From Trema orientale (taxonomy: Eukaryota > Streptophyta > Magnoliopsida > Rosales > Cannabaceae): DNA of 64,000 nt. The translations under genes were made by a program, and so were the position numbers. This document shows, one piece after another, positions 45,581 through 57,403 of the stretch (position 1 is the stretch's first letter; each line of letters starts with the position of its first letter). Location of the stretch: NCBI GenBank assembly GCA_002914845.1, contig JXTC01000249.1, positions 83,809 to 147,808 of the forward strand. Reading direction: 5' to 3'. The notes beneath the pieces are model-generated. The model was not told where the DNA came from and made no database searches. It was given only the letters and a program-made list of their open reading frames with translations.

Positions 45581-46150
45581 ATATATTTTGAGATCAAACA
45601 AATCTGTTATTATTAGTGGATTCTTTTATAATAACAAACTCTATTAGAAGAGTAGATTCTACCAACTAAATAAGCTCATCTTCTACTCCTAAGGTGAACT
45701 TAGCTAAACCATGTGTAGCTTTGTTAGTTTCATGAAATACATGCTTAACCATGACACTAGGGAAAAAAGAAAATAAGCTAAAATATATCCAACAACGGGT
45801 CACCAACTCAGAATGGTAAATTGAGCCATTATTAAGAGCTTGTACTACTGTCAATGCATCCGACTCCAGAAACTGGAGATTTAAGCCAACATTCCTGGCC
45901 TATAGGAAAGAGAGCGTCAGGGCTTTCACATCGGCGTTCTTTGGTGATAATGTGCCAGTCACTTTTTTTGCTAATGCTGCCACGACTTTACCTTTTGTAT
46001 TGCGAATAATAGTACTAACACCCACTGAACGTGTCTGAGTATTGATAGCCGCATCCACATTCATCTTGAAGTGGCCGGACAAATCCTTTTCAAGAGGAGC
46101 TGCATGACGCAAATCGAGAAACGGTGACAAATGAGCCAATTCAAGTTCCA
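45580..46150 (-). mobile_element. LINE A: RNase H domain and 3' end
   Basis: Minus-strand frame: GHFKMNVDAAINTQTRSVGV, IIRNTKGKVVAALAKK, FLESDALTVVQALN and HETNKATHGLAK. These are the successive motifs of the RNase H domain that ends ORF2 in plant L1-type LINEs. It has a stop between the second and third motifs and reads AD where AE is usual, so it is inactive. It is the 3' end of the dismembered element that runs up to about 53640. Confidence 0.8.
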
Positions 46151-46990
46151 ATTGGACCGGTTACAAGAGCTCGAGTTAAAAGATTCAAGGAGTCTCTCAA
46201 TGGGCAGATTCAAAGCAATTGGACTAAAATAAATTCTTAGAGACCTAAGGATGATGTTATACATGATCCACAAGGTTGGATTTCCATTATTCAAGCTTTG
46301 GAATAATCTAGAAAAGACTTTCAAAAGAGGATTGCTCAAGGGGTGCGTGAATTACAAGCTAGTTTCCTAATTTGGGTAACTTACTCGATTTTGACTCATC
46401 AAGGAGAATGGCTGGTAGCAATTAAATAAATTATCTTTCTTATTTATTTATTAAGTTTTATTGTTGAGTTGTAAGGCTTGCATGCCTATTAAGATACTTT
46501 CCTTTTTTTGTCGTGAAGTAGGTTCGTTTTAGGGTAATTGTAGGAATTCAACTTTCAGAATTCAAATTAGGATATTTTAGTTTCCTTTTCTTGTTTTGGG
46601 AAGCTTTTTAGGAGATTTTTAGCTACCAATTTCGTGGCCCTTGGCCTATATAATATACACTTTTCATTCAATAATGGCAGATTACAATTCATTAAAGTTG
46701 AGAGTAATTTCTCTTTGGTTCTTTGAGAACTTATTCGAACTTATCAGATTTGTTTGTAGCGTTTATCCCTTGACTTATCAATCTCCATCCTTGATTGTGG
46801 CGTCTTCCTTTATATCAAGGTTCACATCTCTTTATAGGTATTGGGTCGAGGTTTCCCATCCGAATCTGATTGTAGAATGGTCCTAGGCATCATCCTTGTT
46901 TCGGGTTTCGTCATAGATTGGCGGAGTTCGTATCACCATTGGTCTCTTCCCTTTGTGGTTCTAAAGGGCCATCTTTATTATGAACGCTAT
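46151..46990 (+). mobile_element. Ty3/Gypsy-like retrotransposon fragment inserted in LINE A
   Basis: The first part (46155-46370) resembles the extreme 3' end of a Ty3/Gypsy pol gene (PVTRARVKRFKESLNG motif). The rest resembles an adjoining LTR, with a TATATAATATAC promoter-like site near 46650. It lies between the RNase H and zinc-binding parts of LINE A, so it inserted later. It is broken and incomplete: no other pol domains and no second LTR. Ends are approximate. Confidence 0.6.
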
Positions 46991-47600
46991 TCCTTACTCT
47001 TTTGAACTCCTCTAGGTATTTTGTAGTCCAACTGACTTCAATATCAGGTGGTTTTATTTTAGAATCATGTATTCTTTTATTCCTCTCTATCCAAATGCTC
47101 CAAAGTAAATATGAAAACTATTCCAACTCCTCAGAAAGCAAAAAAGTAGAATACGAATGAATAATATCAATCATAGTTAGATGAAACACAGATACGAATT
47201 TGAGTTCAAATTTAGAGGTCCTCCAAACTGACTTAGCAAATTTACAATTGATTAAAACGTAAGTAGTAGATTTCCAATACGAGGAACAAGAACTGCAATA
47301 TAGGGACTGAATTATTTTTCTCTGACAAAGGACCATAAAATTTGGTAGAGCATCATATGATAAACATGCCAAGTACAAATCTTAACCTTACTAGGTAACT
47401 TTAGTCTCCAAAATTTCCTCCACCAACTTTGCATTCTATCAGATCTTGATATCGAACTCGTTTCCATTTTCGAATAAGCCAACCAATAACTGGAGCAAAC
47501 TGAATAAATTCCAGTGGTCGTATAGTGCCAAATTATACTATCTATTCGCGTGGTCGTATAGTGCCAAATTATACTATCTATTCGCGATCTCATACTCAGT
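46991..47600 (-). mobile_element. LINE A: zinc-binding (zf-RVT) region and linker
   Basis: Minus-strand frames show WWRKFWRLKLPSKVKICTWH, then CSSCSSYWKSTTYVLINCKF and LLWSIWIERNKRIHDSK. These are the zf-RVT domain and the linker to RNase H. A 36-base tandem duplication (47514-47585) interrupts its start. Confidence 0.75.
47514..47585. repeat. 36-base tandem duplication
   Basis: GTGGTCGTATAGTGCCAAAT begins at 47514 and 47550; the two units are identical. Confidence 0.85.
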
Positions 47601-47954
47601 GGAATATAGAGTACCTAACAAAATTAGACAAAAAAATAGAGCAAAAAATTCACAATAAAACTCATAAATATCTGATATAATAGACATAATAGAAATTATA
47701 GAGACACCATATATAAAAAAACTACTAAGAATACATGAATTGATAAAAGATATATTCATAAAACGAGAACTGCAGACTCAACTTAGACTAGGTGTAAGAA
47801 ATAACATATCGTCTTATATTTTATAGTGGCATTTAGTGAGCTATGTTTGAATTAGTTTTTTTTCTGTATAATTTTTGTTTGAGTTTCAATACTAAAAAGT
47901 AATCATACTAATGAACACTAAGGAGTTGTTTCAGTGGATTGAAAAATCATAACT

Positions 47955-48071
47955 TCCCACAGTTGTAATAATTGGATAAAATTACAGACAGATTGATATT
48001 TTCAGTTTTGTAGTCCCACAGTTGTAATAATTGGATAAAATTACAGACAGATTGATATTTTCAGTTTTTAA
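47955..48071. repeat. 59-base tandem duplication
   Basis: TCCCACAGTTGTAATAATTG begins at 47955 and 48014; the units are nearly identical. A shorter direct repeat (GATGAGCTTTGATAAAA) follows at about 48207-48240. Confidence 0.8.
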
Positions 48072-48239
48072 CTACAAACTGAACTTTAATTTTGTTCTAA
48101 TTTCATGAGTGGTTTAGTAATTCAGATATAGATTTCTAGCAATTTCAAAGTTAACATATATAAAAAAATAAGACAAAATTAATATAAATTAAATCTAAGA
48201 GTAAAGATGAGCTTTGATAAAAGATGAGCTTTGATAAAA

Positions 48240-50130
48240 GAACCTTATCAATATCCGAGGACATGAAAAATTGTTGTAGTTTACTAATATCCCATTGCCG
48301 ATTTCTTGTAATAAAATAAGAGACACACAACTTTTCATCATAGTGAACAAAATATAGAGGTTTAAAGAAAGTGCTACTTAGAATCCATGAGTCTAAAAAA
48401 TATCGAATAGAATTCCCATCACCAACTCTTTATCGGAGCCCTTCCTGCAATAACTCCCTACCCCATATGATACTCCTCCAAGTAAGTGAAGGAGGATGTC
48501 CCAAAGATACTTCAGAGAAAGTATTGTAAGGGAAATAGTGAGCCTTATATATTTGACTAATAAGTATATTTGATTGAACTAGCAAACGCCATGCTTGTTT
48601 AATCAGAAGAGCTTGATTAAAATTTATAAAAGAATAAAAACCCATTCTTCCTTCAAGTTTAGATCTACATATGAATTCTCAATTTTTTCAATGAATTTTA
48701 TGACCTTTTTCTGAAAAGTCCCACTAGAAATTGACTATTTGAGACTCAAGGTCCTTGCAAAGTGATGAAGGTAGATGGAAAATACTTATAGAGTATGTTA
48801 GTACTGATTGAACCACAGCTTTTAATAAGATCTCTTTACCCGCAATTGAAAACATTTTTCTCTTGCTAAGAAGACATCAAATTCCATAGCTTACTTTTAA
48901 TATTACTAAATAAGACTTTCTTATCTCTCCCTGAAAAAGAAGGTAGTCTTAAAGATCGTTCATGGCATTCACAAACAGTCATCTATAGATGTTTTTCAAA
49001 AAAAATCCCTGACTTCTTGTTGTGTATTCAGTGAAAAGGAGAGAGTTGATTTTCTAAAATTTATCTCTTGACCATATGCTTTCCTATATATTAAAAATAA
49101 TTTTTTCATTGCAGAGCAAGCTTCTTTAGTAGCGGAGCAAAATAATAAACTATCATATTCAAAAAGTAGATGTGAAACTCTCGGAGTAGTTCTTGCAACT
49201 TGAAGGTCAATGAGAGCAATATAAAAGAATTTAGATTCAGAAAGAAAGCATTCAATAAATAGGTTTCCATGAGTACAGTTTAGGTTCTCTCCCTTAAGGA
49301 AAGAAAACAATAAAGCATTTCTAATAAATCATTTTTCTAAGTGTGTTAGAGTACAATCGATAAATATAGAAATTTCTTATTTGTAATAACTGTTTCTTTA
49401 GACTTACATACTTTGTTTATCTAATATTAATGAAAGGAGCAATAGACGAGCAGGTTAGTATTTACGAAGGTTACATTTCCAAATAATAGGTGCTTGAATT
49501 TAGTTGTGTTAGTGTTGATTACTAAGGAAAATTTGCTATATATAAATTAGTCCCAAAGATAGCTTGCCCAAGAAAAACTCTCAATGGAATTGATTAACCT
49601 AACAAACCAATATAAGAAAATATATATAATCCAAATTTCAGTGATAGTTTATAATAAAACTATTAAAAAATAACTCAATCTAAAATTATTTAAATAGTGT
49701 TAGAATATTTAGAAGATAAATATTCACAATATTAATTGTTCAGCAAATTTTGGAGTCTAACGTAAATAATCCTGCTGTACAAGCTTATTGAATTATAGTA
49801 GTCTAAACTTGTCACACAATAACTACTAGAGATTTGATATCATGTACCATAATCCTTCAGGAAAGAAAAACGCTTCACTACAAAAATTAGATAAAAAAGA
49901 TACCATAATTTTATATAAAGGCTACAAAAATAGGAAGATAAGATTTATATACCTGATAACCAACAATTGAGCCTTTTCTCTCTTTAGAGTTTAATAATCT
50001 CGAGAAATCTTCAGCACATATAAGAAATAAATAGGAAGATAAAAGATCACCTTGTCGCAAACCACGCTATGGAAATACTAAACCCCGAGGTTAACCATTA
50101 ATCATAAAAGAGAAAGAAACTGATTATAAG
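48240..50130 (-). mobile_element. LINE A: second half of the reverse transcriptase region
   Basis: Minus-strand pieces in order are [20 protein letters not shown] (49.97-50.09 kb), then FEYDSLLF (about 49.16 kb) where the catalytic FADD is expected, and INFRKSTLSF. NQALLIKQAWRLL and PSLTWRSIIWGRELL (48.43-48.65 kb) follow. This is the palm and thumb-connection part of L1-type RT. The catalytic motif is altered and several frame breaks exist. About 600 bases at 49330-49930 do not fit the domain and may be another insertion. Confidence 0.75.
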
Positions 50131-50239
50131 CATCTCATAATTAATTCAACCTATGATGCAACAAAATCTATTTTAAGCATAACTTTTTCTAGAAGATGCT
50201 ATTCAACACAATCATAAGTTTTGAGCATAACCTTTTCTA

Positions 50240-51225
50240 GAAAATGCTATTCAACACACTCATAAGCCTTAGACATATCTAACTTCATTGCAATAATCCC
50301 TACTTTTCCAAATTTTCGCAATCTAATGCATTGAATGGGCTCAAAAGCTACTAAAATATTATCAGTGATTAACCGATTTGACACAAAAGCATTTTGATTC
50401 ACATAAATCATTTCGAGTAACAAAGTTTTTAACCGATTTACAATAACTTTGGTGAAAATTTTATAAAAAACATTGCATAAAATAATTGGTCGATAATCAC
50501 CCATATAAAAAGGGGATTTGATCTTTGGTATCAAAGTGACCAGAACCAGAGTAGAATTAATACCCCAAATATCACTATTATTGTTTAAGATGTCTAACAC
50601 AACATGTGTAACCATTGGTCTAACCGTACTCTAGTTCTGTTGATAAAACATGGCAGACATTCCATCTTGCTCTGGACTTCTGTCAGGCCCCATATATTGA
50701 ATTGCAGCCCAAACATTGTCAGCTACAAAGAGGCGAATCAGTTTGGAGTTCATGGGATCAGTAATTGAAGAGTCGATAGTGGCAAGCACTTGCTCCAGAG
50801 CTTCATTATGCTCTCTAACTGAGGTGAAAATATTCTGAAAATAATCAACAATCACATTCTTGATGTCTTCATCCTTGTTCACTATATTACCATATTTATC
50901 TTTAATTTTCTTTATTTTGTTTGTTTTTCTATGTTTATTAGCTTTTGAATGGAAAAATTTGGTATTTGCATCCCCAGATTGTATCCAAAAAACTCTAGAG
51001 CGTTGCTTCCAATATATTTCCTCATGGTGTAATAACTTATCTAAAATTTTCTCTTGTTGTGACAAAATAGAATAATGTTTTATACTTGTATCATCTTCTT
51101 CATTTAGTTGTTGTACCTATTTATGAGATTTATACACTTCCACCTTTAGACCTCCAAACTTATTTGACTATATTTAGTAAGAGACTCTACACAAGCAGAG
51201 ATATTTCTTAGTCATTGCACTCTCA
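50240..51225 (-). mobile_element. LINE A: first half of the reverse transcriptase region
   Basis: Minus strand: YWKQRSRVFWIQSGDANTKF and AAIQYMGPDRSPEQDGMSAM, then VLVTLIPKIKSP, DYRPIILCNVFYKIFTKVIV, QNAFVSNRLITDNI and AMKLDMSKAYECVE. This is the L1-type RT N-terminal part with its first catalytic Asp region. A separate 5' extension, LRNISACVESLTKY, reaches the insertion junction near 51225. A 47-base near-duplicate (AACTTTTTCTAGAAGATGCT and variant) lies just 3' at 50170-50262. Confidence 0.85.
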
Positions 51226-52800
51226 AAACCTATATCCTTCCAACCTAAGCAAGAGGGTGGCCTAGGGCTCCGGGATTTATCTACTTTGAATAATGCTCTT
51301 CTTAAAAATTTGCTTGAAGAGTAATGACCGTGGATTCAGAGTTATTTTTTTTTTTTGGGTCTCGGTTTATTATGAGGAATTGGGGCTTTTGTATGCATAG
51401 AAAATCTTCAACTTGGCTGGGACTCCGTCCTTTATGTCTTGATCTTAGACAAGAGTCTAGATGGTTAGTGAGTCGTCATTCCAAGGTTAAATTTTGGACA
51501 GACAACTGGCTGGGTAATCCTCTGATAGACTTGGTCTCATCTGTTCAAGACATTGAACCTCCTTTAGATTGTGTTGTTGGGGACTTAATAACGAATATAG
51601 GTTGGTCTCTCCCTCCTGTTTTCAAAACTCGTTTTCCAGAGGTAGCTTCTATTATTGATTAAGTCATCTGGTCAGATGGTCCTGACACTTTGTATTGGTT
51701 GGGTTCATTGGATGGTGTTGTCTCATGTTCTGCAGCTTATGAATCCATTCGCACATCTAATTTGCCTCAGACTTGGCGAAAGCAGGTCTGGTCCTCCTTT
51801 ATTCCACCCTCGAGGTCGACTTTGCTTTGGAGAATTTTTCAAAATAGGCTTCCGACTACAGGTGCTTTGTCGATTAGGGGCTTTCAACTTCTCTCGTACT
51901 GTTATTTCTGTAAGTCCTCGGTTTAGACTATGACTCACATATTCCTCTCTTGTCCCTTTGCTAAGTAGCTTTGGTTGGCTTTGTCTTGGCGTTGTTTCAA
52001 TTTTCTGGATCATTTGGCATCTTTGCAGTCTCGCTACCTTTGAAGATAAAAGGCCATTGATATTTTCTGCCTTGAGTTTATTATGGCATTCTATCTGGGA
52101 GGTAGAACCTATGATTCGAGAATCTATGTTTAATATGGTTGCTGAATTGTTGATTTTGAGGAACTTTGGTGTTCAGGATAGGCTCGGAAAATCTCCCAAG
52201 ATTGTGGAGGTTATTTGGAAGCCTCCTCCATATAGCTGGGTTAAAGTAAATACTGACAGTTCAGCTTATGGTACTCCAGGTCCATCTGGTTGCTCTGGAG
52301 CGTTTCGTATTCATAGAGGTTTTGTGCGAGGTTGCTTCTCCATTCCATTAGGAGTGGGTTATGCTTTTGAAGCTGAATTAGCTACAACAATTCATACGAT
52401 TGAGTTTGCCTGGAATTATGGGTGGAAGCACTTTTGGTTGGAAAGTGACTCTTCTTATGTTGTTTCGATTCTTTTAGCCCGTTCTCTGAAGTTTCCGATC
52501 TGTTGGAGAACAGTATGGTCCAGAGTGCTTGGACTTATTGCAAATATGGACTTTACAGTCACTCATATCTACCGAGAAGGAAACTATATTACTGATTTGC
52601 TTATTTCTCGAGCTCCATCTATTGTCTGTCCTACTTGGTGGTGGTCTGCTCTAAGTTTTATTTCTCACGTTGTTTATGATGATTGTATTGTAAAATCTAG
52701 TTTTAGGTTTTGCTAGTGATTATTCTGTTAAGAGGTCAGGCTTTATGTCCCTCTCTGACTAGGTGTCACTTCTTTTCTTTCTTTTTTAATAAAATTTCCC
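51226..52800 (+). mobile_element. LINE B: 5'-truncated LINE nested in LINE A, opposite orientation
   Basis: The plus strand starts within ORF2 at PKQEGGLGLRDLSTLNNALL and continues through the zf-RVT domain (VKFWTDNWLGNPL, LWRIFQNRLPTTGAL). It ends with an RNase H domain: WVKVNTDSSAYG, FEAELATTIHTIEFA, WLESDSSYVV and HIYREGNYITDLL. LINE A sequence stops on one side and resumes on the other, so B inserted into A. It has a few stops and shifts, fewer than A. A long A-tail and a target duplication are not clear. Confidence 0.85.
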
Positions 52801-53640
52801 TCGTTCTATCAAGGTTTCCTTCCAAGCATCTTCAATGATTTCATTACTTTTCTTATCTTCTAGCCGTAGAGCTTTAAATCGGAAGCGAGAACATCGTCAT
52901 TTAGCGTACAAAACCTGGGCATCTATTTGATCATAAATGCTTACCAACAAATCTCGATGATCTGAGTTATAGAAATCAAGATGCTCCAATTCTGTACTCA
53001 TATTGCAAGGTGACCAATGTCGATTAATCATCACAATCAAGTCTTTCCTTAATATTCTTAATAACTGGACTTTTTTTTCCCATGTAAATTTTTTTCTTGT
53101 ATAATCCAACGGGTGTAAAGAACAAAGGTCAATTACATCGCAAAAAGCATTCATACTATGCTCAAGATGAAAGGAACTGCTATACTTATCCTTCTGTGAT
53201 AGAATTGCATTGAAGTCACCCATAACTAACTAAGGATCCTGAATGGAAACATTTTTAAGGCGACCCAAAAGATCCCAAGTAAGATGTCTATTATGAGTTT
53301 CAGGTTCTCTATAAAATCCGGTAAAATAAAACCAAAAATTGTCATCATTTTGCAAAAAACAATCAATATGGTGTTTATGAACTAGATAAAATAGTTGTCT
53401 CAATAGTATCACTCTATAACAATATTAATCCACCCGCCAAACCAAATCTAGGAACTTCAAATCCATCATGAAAATTTAATATGTAAACGTAAGACATGAG
53501 CGAGGTCTAACTTGGTTTCAATTAAAAACAAGACCTGTGGGCATTGTTATTCATTGAGCAATTTGAGATGTCGAATTGTTAATTCATTGCCTAGTCCCTG
53601 GCATTCCAATTGATGATTTTCATGTCTTCAAATTAATCTT
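52801..53640 (-). mobile_element. LINE A: ORF2 start, endonuclease domain
   Basis: Minus strand: MKIINWNARD near 53624, FYREPETHNRHLTWDLLGRL and MGDFNAILSQKDKY, then FTWEK, NSDHRDLL and FRFKALRLEDKKSNEIIEDA. These are the motifs of the EEP endonuclease of plant L1 LINEs, including GDFN and SDH. Stops near the N-terminus make it inactive. Confidence 0.85.
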
Positions 53641-55410
53641 GTAGCACTTTAAACAAGATATCTCATATTACTTTTTTCTGTATTCACTAAAGACATATCA
53701 AGAAAAAATTAGAAAGAAACAAATCAGGATAACTAGTAGATAGGAAAAATAGGCACATTAACAAAATTTCTAATAGATACTTACTAATTTAATCAAGACA
53801 CAGGGTGCATAGAAATCTATGACCTTCAATCTGGGTTTATAGCACAAAGATATATGCATTAACATTTGGTATCAAATAGTCAAGAACTAGAGTCCGTGTT
53901 ACAAACTCTAGAGTCGATCATAGAGCCACATAAAACCACCACCAATATACGGGGGATAATTTGAGGAGAATTGTTCGCGTAAGTGTTAACTATAAGCCTC
54001 AAAAAAGTGTTTTAACTTTAAAAATCTTGTATTATTGGTGTTGTTTTGTTTTTTTGTTTTTGTTTTTGTTTCTCTTTTTCGAAGTATAATAAAATACGTA
54101 TTGAAACAAAAATTATAGTCTCACAAGTTAATATTATAATTTCTTTTCAATTAAATCCACCCAAACACCATACAATCCATTTATTGAAATGGTATTTTGT
54201 TTGTTTGTTTTAAAATTTTATTTTAGAAGGAGAATAGTAAAATAGGTATTGAATCAATATTTTTCTTTTTTTATTTTTATTTTTTAAGTTTTATCTTTTT
54301 TGTTATAATATATTCCTTATTTTTGAGAGCATTGTATCGTTACTTTTTTATTTTATTTTATTTTTTATTTTCGTATATACATATATATATGTATCTATTT
54401 TTTAAGTTTTAATCTTTTTTTGGTATAATATATTTCGTCTTCGTCCAGATCTCTTTGTCGCCGCTGTCCGTGCTTAAATCTTGCTGCCGTTCAAATCCAG
54501 AGGTAAACAAAAAGGCAAGGAATTCCAGTTGGATTTTAAAAATATAATTTTGTGTCTGATGACTTTGATTCTACAAAAATTTTTGTTTTTTCCTGTAATT
54601 ATATTTGGTTCATGAATAATGTCAGTGTAATTTTACGTATCTCTTTATTTGATTCCAAAAGAATGAATTTTTTCTTTGATTGAAATATAGGGTATAATAT
54701 AAACGAATGGACCAGTTTTGGTTTCGAGGAGGTGGAACTAAATCGGTGTGCCTTTTTTTTTTTTTTTTTTTAAAAAATTATTTTTAGTGTTATTATTCTT
54801 ATTCTATAATGATATACAAACTATTTTTTTTTCCTTTTCTATTTACTTTTGTAATTAGAACAGTTTTTTTAGATTAGAATACACGCGTGAGCTTTCTCAA
54901 GATATTAGAGTATTTAAGACACGTATTGCTCTATCAGTATACACTTTAATTATCATCATACACTTATTAGATGAAGAGGCAAAATTAATTCCCTAGGTGA
55001 AACGCTAGTTTGTGAAATCTGATATATATATATATATATATACAAATTTCGTGAAAAGATGATGCACACTAATTATCATAGTAATCTGTAGAAACATTAC
55101 TTAAATATCAAGGAACCATATATATATATATGATATATATACATACAGTGATAAAAGATCAAATTACTATCAATGTTCCCGTTTTGTTTAATTATGTTAT
55201 ATATTTCACAAAAATTAGAGCCCATATATATTTTGATGACTAAATATTAGGATATATATAATCCACTCATGGATATTGACAAAAATTTATACGCAAGCTA
55301 AACGGGACATGGAAAAAGAAATATGAGATATTATCTATAACCCCACTTAAGGAAATCTTTCCTTTTAATAATTCAAAAAAAAATATTAGGAACTAATATA
55401 TTGTAGGAAA
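53641..55410. other. AT-rich stretch, nothing firmly recognised
   Basis: Low-complexity T-rich sequence with TA repeats. A small GC-richer piece at 54435-54510 (CGTCTTCGTCCAGATC ... CCAGAGGTAAAC) looks like a plant 5' UTR exon followed by a donor site, but no coding exon follows. It separates the ORF2 and ORF1 parts of LINE A. Confidence 0.3.
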
Positions 55411-55411
55411 A

Positions 55412-56450
55412 TGGGTTAATATGTATTGGGTTTGTCTTGGGTTTGGAAGCCCATGTATATTATAAAGTCTAATTGTGTGTATTAGAACCCATTTTCATGA
55501 ACCATTTTAAAGCTAAAAATTGAGTGGGACCCACATCTTATTAATGAAAGGTCTTGGTGAATTCTTGTTCTTCTCCACGAGTACATTGATTTCGTATATT
55601 CACACGCTCAAAATGGTGCACGGATGAATGAGAAATTGTTGCTCAAAAATGCACTATTGAAATGGAAAAAATGAAAGGAAAAGTGAGAGTCCCACATTAG
55701 TGGGAAATACTTGGTTCAAGTGGTTTATAAAGAACCTTGTTTCGTGATGGTGGCAAGAATAACTACCACAGATGCTCTCTCAGGCGCGCGCATGGGGAGT
55801 GCAAATCTTCGGGCTTGGGCCTGAATTTGCATGAGCTCGTGTGTGCCCGCGCCAGCGGATACGAATGCCGGGCCGAAACTTGGACCATAATAAGCCCAGC
55901 CTTTGTTTGCGTCCCAGTTAATTTTTTCTTTCGTTTTTGAACGTTTTGTTAAATGGCTGCCAAAAGTTAATAGCCAAAACGCTTGTAACAGATGGAAAGA
56001 TTTTAGGTTTTTGCTAACAAGTTTCCCCCCGTTGGAGACTATAAAAGGAGAGCTTCCCCTCATCATTTGACATACCAAAACCAAGAAGTCTCTCTAGTTT
56101 TCTCTCTAGCCCTCTCTCTCTCTCAATTTCTCTATTCTTCGAGTGTTCTTGAGTTCTTCGGTTTTCCTAGCTATACTGCTTAGAGAATTTAGAAATTTCG
56201 TAGCTAGATCTTTTAGTGTGTTGGAGTTCATTGCAATCTAGTTCGTAGAGTGGAGGTGTTGGTGCTTCACCTACTGCTCTTCGTCGTTGTATCTTGAGAA
56301 ACTGACGCTTGCTAAAGTCCTCAAGCATTCCAGTGGAGGGAGCGAATAAGTTTTAAGGACACTGTGTGGTACACAGGCCTCGACCATTAACAATCTTTTG
56401 TTTTGCAGGAATACTTGTTTCAGAAGTGCTACCGAAATTCTGCTCAAGGT
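55412..56450 (+). mobile_element. probable solo LTR
   Basis: About 1.04 kb from TGTAGGAAAATGGG to GGTTGGAGCA. It has a TATAAAAGG promoter-like site near 56040, a CT-rich leader (56080-56140) and GC-richer upstream segments, all typical of an LTR. No primer site, coding domain or second LTR adjoins it. A clean target duplication was not found, so the ends are uncertain. Confidence 0.45.
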
Positions 56451-56695
56451 TGGAGCATAATATTTTGGTAACGTTATTTATTGAAAAGTTTATTATAAAT
56501 ATTTGTAACCTTATATATTGCATGTCATAATCAAATACAATTATAATGAAACTGATTCTAATCTGTCATAGCATGATTGGAATGTTTTACAGATAACAAC
56601 CGATAGTATTATAGTACAATTGGAAGTAGGAAGAATACTATGATAAGATAAAAACAACCAGACACTTTCATACAATATATTAAGACCAAATTATA

Positions 56696-57403
56696 TCACT
56701 TCTTCTGATTTGTAGTCACATTTGAGGCACTGTTCTTCGGGGCCCTATTAGAGACTGGGTCAACTATGTTCTTGGCTTTTTTGGAAGCCCTCTTAGAGTC
56801 AGAGGTATCCCCAGCCACATATGGCTGACTATCCATATATGACATGAGTTTCTTCTTTGGGGAGGTAGTTTGGTGAGAGGCAGATTCTTTCTTCAAGAGT
56901 ACTGAGGTCAGTTTATTTATGGAGGGATGGTTGTCCTCTGTAATCGAGTTAACCTGGGGTAGGTCCTTCCAAAATGCAATCAAAGGGGTAAATTACTAAA
57001 GAATCTGTATAGTGGTATGTAGGATTATTTGATATGCAGAATTACTATGGTAGTACTAAAACTAAGAATGCAAGGAAAGATTACTAATAATAAAAGTGTA
57101 ACTACAATAATACCTTATTAATACCAGAAATATGTGTGGGGTAGATATTTGATGTCCTAGCATCAACAGGGTGTTTGTCCGCCATTTTAGCAAACTGTCC
57201 AGGGATTTGATCCTTTGGAGATGACTCAGATTGGATTCAGCAATGTCGAGTTAATGGTTGATCATCAGGGCAGCGACCACCTTATATATGTATTGAATGA
57301 TCGTCATCCTAAATATGTAAATGGGATTAAAGTTTCCACAAGTCAGATATTCCCACATGGATGCAATATACGATCAGTAGTCACATGCAACCAGGGGCCA
57401 TAA
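56696..57403 (-). mobile_element. LINE A: ORF1, C-terminal part
   Basis: On the minus strand the sequence beside the Copia element reads YGPWLHVTTDRI, a motif that follows the zinc knuckle in plant LINE ORF1 proteins. A Ser/Lys-rich tail ends NVTTNQKK with a stop at 56696. Strand and order agree with one LINE whose ORF2 starts at 53624. The 3-kb gap between them would be later insertions. Confidence 0.6.

Noticed and set aside
51324-52716. Possible host gene with RNase H domain
   Set aside because: zf-RVT plus RNase H in this order is the 3' half of a plant LINE ORF2, nested in another LINE.
54435-54510. 5' UTR exon with splice donor
   Set aside because: Composition is suggestive, but no following exon or coding frame was found in 1 kb.
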